Assembly: GCA_030613705.1 (NCBI GenBank)
Contig: JAUWLJ010000122.1
Span: 1 to 6,487, forward strand
Direction: 5' to 3'
Source of the DNA: Chloroflexota bacterium
GTDB taxonomy: Bacteria > Chloroflexota > Anaerolineae > Anaerolineales > UBA4823
Length of the DNA: 6,487 nucleotides
Shown in pieces: positions 1 to 5,327 of the stretch; position 1 is the stretch's first letter, and every line of letters begins with the position of its first letter. A model generated the notes under the pieces. That model did not search any database, had not been told where the DNA came from, and was given only the letters and a program-made list of their open reading frames with translations. The position numbers and the translations under genes were made by a program.

Positions 1-25
1 AAAAACCTGAGAATGATCAATTCTC
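1..25 (-). terminator. Terminator-like hairpin downstream of the truncated HKD gene
   Basis: Read on the minus strand, GAGAAT (20-25) and ATTCTC (9-14) form a 6-bp stem around a 5-nt loop, then AGG and a run of five T (positions 5-1) at the window edge. It lies about 30 nt past the stop codon of the HKD half-gene, where an intrinsic terminator would be expected. The stem is short and A/T-rich, and the T-tract is cut by the window end, so its strength cannot be judged. Confidence 0.45.
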
Positions 26-53
26 GAAACACTGATACGCAAATTAACAGGAT

Positions 54-452
54 TTAGTCTTCCGCTATTTCCCAAACTCGATCGAATTCTTCAAGGTACA
101 GCTGGGCAATTTCCTGGTTGTGCAGGATCAAGGAATTCTCATCGTTCCGAGTTTTGGCATTATTGCTGAAGTTATAGGAACCGGTGACAACGATGCGTTC
201 ATCGATGATGATCACTTTATGGTGCATCCCGTGCCGGTTGCCATCCAGGAGCACGTCAATGCCGTTCTCCAGGAGGTGGGTGTACTCGCCACCTTTATTG
301 CTGAGCGCCTGGGATTTGTCGAGAACCCCGGCCACAACGACACCTTCGCTGGCGCGATTCAGGATGGCCTGGGCGAGATCATCATCCGTGAAGGAATAAG
401 CCATAAACAGAATTTTATCCTGGGCATGCTGGACCAGTTCGATCAGGCTCAA
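54..452 (-). CDS. Nuc-like single-HKD phosphodiesterase, 5'-truncated paralogue (possible pseudogene)
   Basis: This 132-aa product belongs to the phospholipase D superfamily and most resembles the bacterial Nuc endonuclease type. Members hydrolyse phosphodiesters through a histidine intermediate, usually with two HKD motifs, or one per subunit of a dimer. One complete HKD is visible: H77, K79 and D84, then the GSYN strand at 91-94 (G91, S92, N94) and a downstream NDEN. The N-terminal strand-helix pair (ILFMAYSFTDDDLAQAI, residues 14-30) is typical. The start given is TTG at 452, with no convincing ribosome binding site. The frame stays open upstream to a TAG at 483-485, and about 12 codons there still align with the copy at 5914-6487. 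By eye the two proteins are about 80% identical over 130 residues, but this one lacks the linker and first HKD half. It could be a decaying duplicate or a stand-alone Nuc-type subunit that dimerises. The superfamily call is firm; functionality is uncertain. Confidence 0.75.
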   Translation of the reverse strand: MSLIELVQHAQDKILFMAYSFTDDDLAQAILNRASEGVVVAGVLDKSQALSNKGGEYTHLLENGIDVLLDGNRHGMHHKVIIIDERIVVTGSYNFSNNAKTRNDENSLILHNQEIAQLYLEEFDRVWEIAED

Positions 453-460
453 AACTATGT
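54..460 (-). repeat. Direct repeat, left copy (HKD paralogue block)
   Basis: At the DNA level this block aligns with about 5923-6330 in the same orientation at an offset of about 5,869 nt. The longest exact match is 26 nt (202-227 versus 6071-6096), over the HKD motif, with many further runs of 12-20 nt. Identity by eye is a little above 80% in the core and fades near both gene ends. The two blocks bracket all the other genes of the window. Confidence 0.7.
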
Positions 461-485
461 CATCATCCTGGAAAACGGACTCCTA

Positions 486-702
486 ATCCCAGATTCAATC
501 CATGTGCTTTGGCGCTTCTTCCCCATAATGGGCGATCAATTCCAGTACCTGGAGCTTTGATAACCTCAACAGTTCCGCATCTGTTGCCAGTTATATGGTT
601 GCCATCAACTTCCAAAAAATCAATATCACCCAAGTTAAATAGCAATTTTTGTCAATAGGGTGACATTTTCGCTGAACAAAATCACATAATCAGGCAATGG
701 TA
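486..702. other. Intergenic stretch with no recognisable gene
   Basis: Upstream of the truncated HKD gene, similarity to its paralogue ends at about 485. A 60-codon minus-strand frame (463-645) contains a coding-like piece (GTVEVIKAPGTGID) but no family I recognise. Another minus frame (about 491-556) gives a plausible LIAHYGEEAPKHMD segment ending in TGA. They may be scraps of the sequence that replaced the missing 5' half of the HKD gene, but neither is supported well enough to annotate as a gene. From 645 to 702 the sequence is A/T-rich and featureless up to the promoter. Confidence 0.3.
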
Positions 703-730
703 TTGACATTAATCCAAAAAGATGTATAAA
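703..730 (+). promoter_or_regulatory. Strong sigma70-type promoter
   Basis: A consensus -35 box TTGACA (703-708) is followed by a 16-nt spacer and a TATAAA -10 box (725-730). Transcription would start near 737 and read toward the large exported-protein gene at 1083, giving a leader of about 345 nt unless the frame at 748 is translated. It is the best promoter match in the window. The -10 box lies inside a perfect palindrome, which suggests control by a repressor. Confidence 0.65.
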
Positions 731-742
731 TATATTTATACA
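723..742. promoter_or_regulatory. Perfect 20-bp palindrome over the -10 box, candidate operator
   Basis: The half-site TGTATAAATA is followed directly by its exact reverse complement TATTTATACA, with no spacer. The element covers the -10 box (725-730) and the expected transcription start. A dimeric repressor binding here would block RNA polymerase. The regulator is not in the window and the motif matches no operator I can name. A/T-rich palindromes arise by chance more easily than mixed ones, so the operator role is inferred from perfection and position together. Confidence 0.5.
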
Positions 743-747
743 GTCAA

Positions 748-925
748 ATGCTTTACTCCAGACAGGTTGGTCTGGGAAAGCATCCTCCGCAGGTAAAAAC
801 CACGCAAAAATTCATCATTGCCTCTGTTTTGGGGGACCAAGAACTTGAAGAGGTAACCTGGGAATTATCATCGCAGCTGGTATTTCAATGCTATTGATCC
901 ATAAAGAGAGCATATTGGATGCCAG
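748..925 (+). promoter_or_regulatory. Hairpin-rich leader, candidate structured RNA
   Basis: Three hairpins can be drawn in the predicted transcript. The first pairs ATGCTTT (748-754) with AAAGCAT (777-783) and CCAGAC (758-763) with GTCTGG (770-775). The second pairs CCTCT (821-825) with AGAGG (849-853) and encloses TTGG-GGGA-CCAA (829-840), whose loop fits the GNRA pattern. The third pairs CTGGTAT (877-883) with ATGCCAG (919-925, one G-T wobble) and CAATGCT (886-892) with the segment 909-917, with a 2-nt bulge. No known riboswitch consensus was matched. This reading competes with the broken reading frame over the same bases. Confidence 0.3.
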
Positions 926-1041
926 TTCTGGATGGAGATAAGTATATTCAATCGGTCTTGATTCCTTGCCGAACCGGATTCGAGGCGAGTGTATTGCATT
1001 TGAAAGGAGGTATTAAAGATTTTGTAATTTCAACCAAATAA
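748..1041 (+). pseudogene. Small interrupted reading frame with one in-frame TGA, unknown family
   Basis: From an ATG at 748, about ten nt after the predicted transcription start, one frame runs 49 codons to a TGA (895-897). Without any shift it then continues 47 more codons (including a possible restart ATG at 919) to a TAA (1039-1041). Both parts look protein-like: the first contains KFIIASVLGDQELEEVTWEL, the second YWMPVLDGDKYIQSVLIP and LHLKGGIKDFVIS. No ribosome binding site precedes either ATG. It might be a gene of about 97 codons broken by one nonsense mutation, two tiny genes, or a leader that is open by chance. The first ATG is buried in a 13-bp hairpin (748-783). I recognise no family. 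Confidence 0.35.
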
Positions 1042-1082
1042 TTTCCTACATGTCTGAGTCGTATATCTGAAAGGAGATAGAG

Positions 1083-3098
1083 ATGATTGGGAAAAAGGGT
1101 GTTTTGGTGTTTGTACTGCTGTCTTTTTGGTTGGTGGCGGCGACTTTCCAACCTGCTCAAATCAAGAAGACGGCCACGATAGATTTCTCCGGATTAGCGG
1201 AGGGGACTTTCATCAGCAGCCTGAGTTATGGAGCGGGGATCAGCGGCTATGAAATCAAAGGCAGCGTGTCTGTCTTCGGCTTTAATCCCGCATTCCCCGG
1301 CATCAATACCGCCATGATTTTTGATGCCACCTGCGCTGGAGGATGTTCAGGCGGGGACAACGATTTGAACTGGCCTGAGCTGGGCAGTGGGCTGATCATC
1401 AGCGAAGACCTGGATCAAAATGACCCAGACGATGCAGATAACGCAGGCGCTTACTTCGAGTTTGATTTCTCAAGTTTTGTCAAAAGAGATGTAAAAGTCA
1501 ACGCAGAAAGCTTAATCGTAGGAGATGTCGACGAAGCGGTTGGAGAAATTCACTTATACAGGAACGGCACGCTGTTAAAGACGGTACCTTTCCCGCCCAC
1601 CGGGGACCACATATATGTAAAGGTTCTTATTGGCGTTGAGGATATTGACCGCATGGTGGTGGACTTGAATGGATCGGGGATGATCGATAACATTGAGATC
1701 GAGATTGAAGAACCACCAGATGAAGAACCTGAAGCGAGCATTACCCTGAATGTGATGTGTGAACCGCAAGGGACATTCAGCAACAATCTGCAATTATCAG
1801 GAGTTCTGACGAGGGATGAGAATACGCTGCCAGACCACGATGTCAAGCTGATTTTACCCAATGGGGAGACAGTTACGCAAAAGACAGATGATGACGGCAG
1901 CTACGGATATCTCTTCAAAGACGCCAGGAAGCACATTGATAAGATCATCACCGCAGTGGCGACTGTCGACGGGCAAGAAACACATGCAGAATGGGAGATC
2001 ACCGCCGCAGATTTCGAAGGTTGTCCAGTGCAGCTGGGGCCGGAGCTCACAGTTCGGGGGATATGTGAACCGCAAGGGCAATTAAGCCATGATTTGCGTT
2101 TAACCGGAATGCTAACGGACTCTGATGAATCTCCAGTTCCGAACCACACCATCGAGCTGGATTTGCCCGACAGGGAGGAATTCGTATTTGTGACCACGGA
2201 TCCCGCGGGTAATTACTCATATCTGTTTGTGGGTGCAGACCAATATCTTGGCAAGAGAGTTAAAGCGGAGACAACATTTGAGGGGGAACGTTATTTTGCG
2301 GAAGAAGATCATATTATCACCGCCGCAGATTTCGAAGGGTGTCAGAAAACGAGATCCTATAAGTGCCACAACGTATTCCTGACCACTTTCCACGGGCAGC
2401 CGATCGAGATCGGCAGCCAGATCCCCGGCTGGGGGCTCGTGGATGTTAACCTGGAATGTATAGGTAGAGGTCAGGGTAAAAGCTGCCGCCTGGTGGTCAA
2501 GGGGCAGCCGGGATACCTGATCAAAAGCGATACCCTGAAAATGAATGTACCGCGCCTCGAACCGTACGTCAAATACCAGGCCCAGATCAAGGGCTACGAT
2601 GGCGCCTGGACCAACAAGGGATGTGAGTTCTCCTTCATCACCGGCGGGCGAGCGGCTTCCACTTCCACGCATCTTGCAGACCAGGTTGATCAGCTCGGCT
2701 GGGTATCGCTCGGTGAGGGGCAAAACGCGATCAAACCCCTGGGTGTTTGCTCCGGCTGGAGCGATGCCTGTCTCTTCGCCGACAATATCATCGGCTTCCA
2801 CCTGGACGATATCTACGGCAACCAACAGCCTGGCAGTAAGCTGTCTGTCCTGCAGCCCGGAGATCGCATTTCGATCTACCAAGATCACCGGCTATACACC
2901 TATGAATTCACCGGGTCGGAGAGAGTCCGACAATCCGCAGAAGGAAATCAAGCCATCTTAGACGCGGCTGAGCAGCATGACCTGGTTTTAACCACCTGTT
3001 CCGGCTACTGGTTGATCGATGAAGGTCATTTCAGCCACACCCGACTGGCAACATTCACCCTGCTGCCTCGGATTGAGAGGCTGTACCAGGCGAAATAA
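1083..3098 (+). CDS. Exported multidomain surface protein with tandem repeats and a C-terminal sortase-like core
   Basis: A 671-aa exported protein. The start is set by AAGGAGAT (1071-1078) just before the ATG. Residues 1-21 are a signal peptide (basic MIGKKG, then a hydrophobic stretch to LVAA). Residues about 30-208 form a beta-rich domain with NTAMIFD, a Cys/Gly loop (CAGGCSGGDNDL), an acidic loop near 108-120 and GSGMIDNIEIE, probably a jelly-roll or ligand-binding fold. An acidic linker (208-218) leads to two repeats of about 100 aa (218-314, 322-420), each opening with a Cys in CEPQG and closing with ITAADFEGC. Residues about 424-520 look Fn3-like, ending FSFITGG. The last 110-135 residues carry sortase hallmarks: H573 before DDIYG, the LQPGD turn (590-594), LTTC with C639, and RLATF with R654. 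The spacings (H to C 66, C to R 15) are close to those of sortase A. Sortases are transpeptidases that join surface proteins to the envelope, but activity here is not proven and the N-terminal sortase strands are atypical. No LPXTG signal is evident. Confidence 0.85.
   Translation: MIGKKGVLVFVLLSFWLVAATFQPAQIKKTATIDFSGLAEGTFISSLSYGAGISGYEIKGSVSVFGFNPAFPGINTAMIFDATCAGGCSGGDNDLNWPELGSGLIISEDLDQNDPDDADNAGAYFEFDFSSFVKRDVKVNAESLIVGDVDEAVGEIHLYRNGTLLKTVPFPPTGDHIYVKVLIGVEDIDRMVVDLNGSGMIDNIEIEIEEPPDEEPEASITLNVMCEPQGTFSNNLQLSGVLTRDENTLPDHDVKLILPNGETVTQKTDDDGSYGYLFKDARKHIDKIITAVATVDGQETHAEWEITAADFEGCPVQLGPELTVRGICEPQGQLSHDLRLTGMLTDSDESPVPNHTIELDLPDREEFVFVTTDPAGNYSYLFVGADQYLGKRVKAETTFEGERYFAEEDHIITAADFEGCQKTRSYKCHNVFLTTFHGQPIEIGSQIPGWGLVDVNLECIGRGQGKSCRLVVKGQPGYLIKSDTLKMNVPRLEPYVKYQAQIKGYDGAWTNKGCEFSFITGGRAASTSTHLADQVDQLGWVSLGEGQNAIKPLGVCSGWSDACLFADNIIGFHLDDIYGNQQPGSKLSVLQPGDRISIYQDHRLYTYEFTGSERVRQSAEGNQAILDAAEQHDLVLTTCSGYWLIDEGHFSHTRLATFTLLPRIERLYQAK
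1734..2342 (+). repeat. Tandem intragenic repeat encoding two Cys-flanked beta-sandwich-like domains
   Basis: Two units within the large gene (1734-2024 and 2046-2342) encode residues 218-314 and 322-420. A 15-nt identical block (1758-1772 and 2064-2078) encodes CEPQG. A 23-nt identical block (1998-2020 and 2316-2338) encodes ITAADFEG. The centres share the order hydrophobic strand, LTxxDExxxPxHxxxL, LPxxExxxxxTDxxGxYxYLF and a Lys/Ala-rich strand. The Cys at each end could close a disulfide (C226-C314, C328-C420). The lengths and the G-Y/N-Y-Y-LF pattern suggest Ig-like or carboxypeptidase-regulatory-like sandwiches, but I cannot name the family. Confidence 0.7.
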
Positions 3099-3129
3099 AT
3101 ACCAGATTGTGAATGATCCTACCTAAATT

Positions 3130-3175
3130 GTAAACCCTCCCATTGCACCCGAAGCTGTGGGAGGGTTACTTTATA
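3130..3175 (+). terminator. Intrinsic terminator after the large exported-protein gene
   Basis: AACCCTCCCA (3133-3142) pairs perfectly with TGGGAGGGTT (3158-3167) around a 15-nt loop. The stem extends by GTA/TAC if one A is bulged. A moderate T-rich tail (ACTTTATATT) follows on the plus strand. It lies about 35 nt after the stop codon. The opposite strand also has a T-containing tail, so it may also terminate transcription arriving from the right. Confidence 0.65.
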
Positions 3176-3189
3176 TTGTGGCGGTAGGA

Positions 3190-3600
3190 GATTAATTGAA
3201 TCACCTGGCACGAGGGCGCCATGCGGGTAAAGGGTGATGCTCTTAACAGGCGGATCGTATCCACCTCCCGGTGGATGGTAATGGCGGTTTGCACTTCCAG
3301 GTTGTGTCGAAGGGGGAGTAACCCGGGATCTGCAGGCGCGCTTCCGGCATGATGAACGAGAAGACAAAATAGGGAACACGCCCTTCTGGGAGGTAATACC
3401 GGTCTCATCTTGTTCTTGCAGCTCTACTGCTTCGAGATCCAGCGGGGAATACGATCTGGGATGTCATTGGCCCCCAGCACCATACAAAGCTCTCTGAGTC
3501 CCTCGTACGCGCCGCGCCATTCCAGATCGTCCAAGCTTTCAGCGGTGGCACATCTGTACGCAGCGTTGTCAGGCGGCGGTACAAGTTTACCTGTTACCTG
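3190..3600 (-). pseudogene. Scrambled coding-like remnant of an unrecognised gene
   Basis: No intact gene covers this stretch. On the minus strand, protein-like pieces occur in successive frames. The first, upstream of a TAG at 3424-3426, reads ESLDDLEWRGAYEGLRELC and then GANDIPDRIPRWI. In a neighbouring frame the sequence continues LDLEAVELQEQDE, then YFVFSFIMPEARLQIPGYSPF, and in a third frame LEVQTAITIHREVDTIRLL. Such frame switching is what a gene with several indels would look like. I do not recognise the family. The plus strand is also partly open here (3410-3697), so the strand is a judgement based on amino-acid composition only. Confidence 0.25.
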
Positions 3601-3603
3601 TGA

Positions 3604-4023
3604 GCGGCGATATACACGGACGGCGCTTGGGACCCTAACCCTGGCCCTGGAGGCTGGGCAGCCTTATTGCTTTTCGCCAGCAGAGAGAAAATATTGACCG
3701 GTTTCGAACTAGAGACGACCAACAATCGCACGGAACTGACCCCGGCCATTCAGGCATTGCAAGCGCTCAGCTACCCAAGTCAGGTAGATTTTTACACTGA
3801 TTCGTAACATTTAAGACGGTGGATAACTGAATGGATTCCGAATTGGCGGGCGCGCAATTGGCGGCGAAAAGGGGGCAATTTGGCCAATGTGGATTTGTGG
3901 CAGGCGTTAGACAAAGCTATCCAGACCCACCAGATAAATTGGCGCTGGGTAAAAGGACATGCAGACGATCTACAAAACCAACGCGTAGATCACCTTGCCT
4001 GCAAATCCTTTCCCCGCACATAA
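3604..4023 (+). pseudogene. rnhA: Ribonuclease HI pseudogene (start lost, one in-frame stop)
   Basis: RNase HI cuts the RNA strand of RNA-DNA hybrids using four carboxylates and two metal ions. One frame across this stretch matches nearly the whole protein: [19 protein letters not shown] at the N terminus, [54 protein letters not shown] and QRVDHLA at the C terminus. The catalytic set is intact: Asp (3619), Glu (3733), Asp (3799) and Asp (3988), plus the His of VKGH. The frame is broken by a TAA at 3805-3807, directly after YTDS, where the family normally has Gln/Lys-Tyr. A TGA at 3601-3603 sits just upstream with no start codon before the conserved strand. The usual length is about 150 aa and 139 coding positions remain. 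Since the stop separates two pairs of catalytic residues, neither fragment should work. The family assignment is firm. Confidence 0.85.
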
Positions 4024-4048
4024 CAATTTTGCCAGGCGGGACTTTTTT
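4013..4048 (+). terminator. Weak terminator-like element after the rnhA remnant
   Basis: CCCGC (4013-4017) can pair with GCGGG (4036-4040) across an 18-nt loop, followed by a run of six T (4043-4048). It straddles the stop codon of the RNase HI remnant, consistent with its former terminator. The short stem and long loop make it a weak candidate. Confidence 0.3.
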
Positions 4049-4090
4049 CCTATTGCTGCACATATAATTTCTTAGGATACTCTAATCGCC

Positions 4091-4125
4091 AGAATCGTGG
4101 TATTGCAGGATAATACTGCGATTCT
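4091..4125. repeat. Strong 14-bp hairpin upstream of the CAP gene
   Basis: AGAATCG (4091-4097) pairs with CGATTCT (4119-4125) and GTATT (4100-4104) with AATAC (4112-4116). The TG/TG between them forms two wobble pairs, giving a continuous 14-bp stem around the 7-nt loop GCAGGAT. No T-run follows on either strand, so it does not look like an intrinsic terminator. It ends 48 nt before the ATG at 4174 and could be an operator, an mRNA-stabilising leader structure or a remnant of a small palindromic repeat. Confidence 0.5.
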
Positions 4126-4173
4126 TGCACTGTTACTGATGATAGAAATCTTTTTACATTGTGAAATTGGCAA

Positions 4174-5130
4174 ATGAAAAAAGTAATAACTCGAATTGGA
4201 TTCTTCACCCTCATATTGAGTTTGTTTGCTTCCGTCCAACCTGTTCTGGCAGATGGCGGAGTGATCGGTACCCCACCAGAAAAACCAGACCCAACCAACC
4301 CATCCCTGCAATATTCAGGCTGCGGTGGTCAGATTGTTCCTGAATACAATCCAGAATTCGAACAACGGGTCATCGATCTAGTAAACCAAGAACGCACGAG
4401 TCGCGGTTTGATTCCCCTAAAACGTTCAGCGGGATTAACCAATGCCGCTCGATACCAGGCTGCGGATATGAGCCAGGACAATTATTTCAGTCATAACACC
4501 ATGGACCGCGAAGGTGGTGAATTGATCATTAGATGCAGTCCCTGGGAGAGAATTGCGCATTATTACTCCGGCGCCAATGATGAGAACGCGGCGGCTGGTT
4601 ATTACTCTCCGGAAGCGGTCATGAATGGCTGGATGAACAGCGGCGCACATCGCGCCAACATCCTTAATCCAGATACCCGGGCGATTGGGGTCGGCTTTTT
4701 CCAAGGCGAGGATTACCTCCCCTACTGGATTCAAGACTTTGGCACACAGATCGATTCCCCAATAACCCCAACATTGGGTTTACTTCCTGAGAATCTGGTA
4801 TTCATGTACAGTATACCTGACCAAAAGCTTTACCCACCCCATAAATATCTCACACCGGCAAACGTAGGCAGCTCCGATCAATTATCCTGGCAAGTAACGA
4901 AGAGTGGTTCATTCTTCTCTGTATCTCCAGAAAATGGAACGACACCAACCCAAATTCGCGTTACACCTGATAATTTCAATCACAACCAGGCGAATACCTA
5001 CTATGGTTCTGCCACCATCAGCGTCACTGATCCATCATCGGTTGCAGGATCGCCGCATAATGTCCAAATCAAATTGATGGTGTTGAATGCCTCAATCACT
5101 CAGGTTTTTCTGCCTGGGGTTCACAAATAA
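4174..5130 (+). CDS. Secreted CAP/SCP-domain protein with a C-terminal BACON-like domain
   Basis: A 318-aa exported protein. Residues 1-26 are a Sec signal peptide (MKKVITR, hydrophobic core, cleavage likely after VLA). Residues about 60-192 are a CAP (SCP/PR-1/YkwD) domain: IDLVNQERTSRGLIPL, H107 in FSHNTMD, the DENAA motif with E137, SPEAVMNGWMNSGAHRANIL with E147 and H159, IGVG, and the closing YWIQDFG. The His/Glu set of the CAP cavity is therefore present. Bacterial CAP proteins are extracellular and their biochemical role is mostly unknown. Residues about 203-305 form a beta domain with LSWQVTKSG, FFSVSPENGTTPTQI and GSATISVT, the pattern of BACON domains, thought to bind carbohydrate or protein. 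The chain ends VFLPGVHK, resembling short C-terminal tags I associate with exported Chloroflexota proteins. The start is supported by the signal peptide, as no good ribosome binding site precedes it. The gene stands alone. Confidence 0.9.
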   Translation: MKKVITRIGFFTLILSLFASVQPVLADGGVIGTPPEKPDPTNPSLQYSGCGGQIVPEYNPEFEQRVIDLVNQERTSRGLIPLKRSAGLTNAARYQAADMSQDNYFSHNTMDREGGELIIRCSPWERIAHYYSGANDENAAAGYYSPEAVMNGWMNSGAHRANILNPDTRAIGVGFFQGEDYLPYWIQDFGTQIDSPITPTLGLLPENLVFMYSIPDQKLYPPHKYLTPANVGSSDQLSWQVTKSGSFFSVSPENGTTPTQIRVTPDNFNHNQANTYYGSATISVTDPSSVAGSPHNVQIKLMVLNASITQVFLPGVHK

Positions 5131-5327
5131 ATTACCTTTGATCTAATTGTAAAAAATGGCTACACCAATCAGGTTAAGCAATTCAAATCTCGGATTCGGA
5201 ACTGGGGAGGACCAGCAGTGCGTATTCTATATGGGTCGCCTGGAACGGTATTTAATCACAGCTTTACGAGCATGTGACGGAGTCAATATTAATTCCCATA
5301 TATCTCTCGATCGATATTTTTTGGTGG
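5131..5327. other. Convergent intergenic region between the CAP gene and the membrane-protein gene
   Basis: No gene is supported here. A plus-strand 68-codon frame (5156-5362) has no family features and runs into the opposing gene. After the CAP stop, the same frame stays open for 48 codons (to 5277), but with no start and no recognisable domain. The only regulatory candidate is a weak plus-strand terminator at its right end. Confidence 0.4.
5300..5322 (+). terminator. Weak terminator-like hairpin after the CAP gene
   Basis: ATATC (5300-5304) pairs with GATAT (5313-5317) around an 8-nt loop, followed by T5318-5322. It lies about 170 nt past the CAP stop codon and immediately before the convergent gene's stop. 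The T-run fits, but the 5-bp A/T stem is poor. Confidence 0.3.

Noticed and set aside
463..645. Minus-strand 60-codon frame upstream of the truncated HKD gene.
   Set aside because: No recognisable family, and it runs in a different frame from the HKD gene without any alignment to the paralogue's first half.
895..897. In-frame TGA read as selenocysteine or tryptophan.
   Set aside because: The hairpin around the codon places TGA in its loop, which does not fit a bacterial SECIS directly downstream. All other genes end normally, and nothing else points to a changed code.
748..925. Possible known riboswitch (c-di-AMP ydaO type or c-di-GMP GEMM type) because of GGGGGACCAA and a GNRA-type loop.
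   Set aside because: The remaining conserved blocks of either class were not found in the right order, so only the neutral description of a structured leader is kept.
1003..1011. A near-perfect Shine-Dalgarno sequence (AAAGGAGGT) far upstream of the large gene.
   Set aside because: No start codon at a suitable distance opens a frame; the nearest TTG (1022) is followed at once by TAA. The bases also fit as Lys-Gly-Gly codons of the frame at 748-1041.
2217..2888. Long minus-strand frame of 223 codons inside the large exported-protein gene.
   Set aside because: The opposite frame has a signal peptide, a ribosome binding site, repeats and a sortase-like core; the minus frame has none of these.
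3410..3697. Plus-strand 95-codon frame.
   Set aside because: It overlaps the RNase HI core in a wrong frame and is Ser/Arg-rich, as expected of an out-of-frame shadow.
5131..5277. In-frame continuation of 48 codons after the CAP stop codon (possible readthrough).
   Set aside because: The CAP protein already ends in a sensible tail, and the continuation shows no domain or homology that I can recognise.
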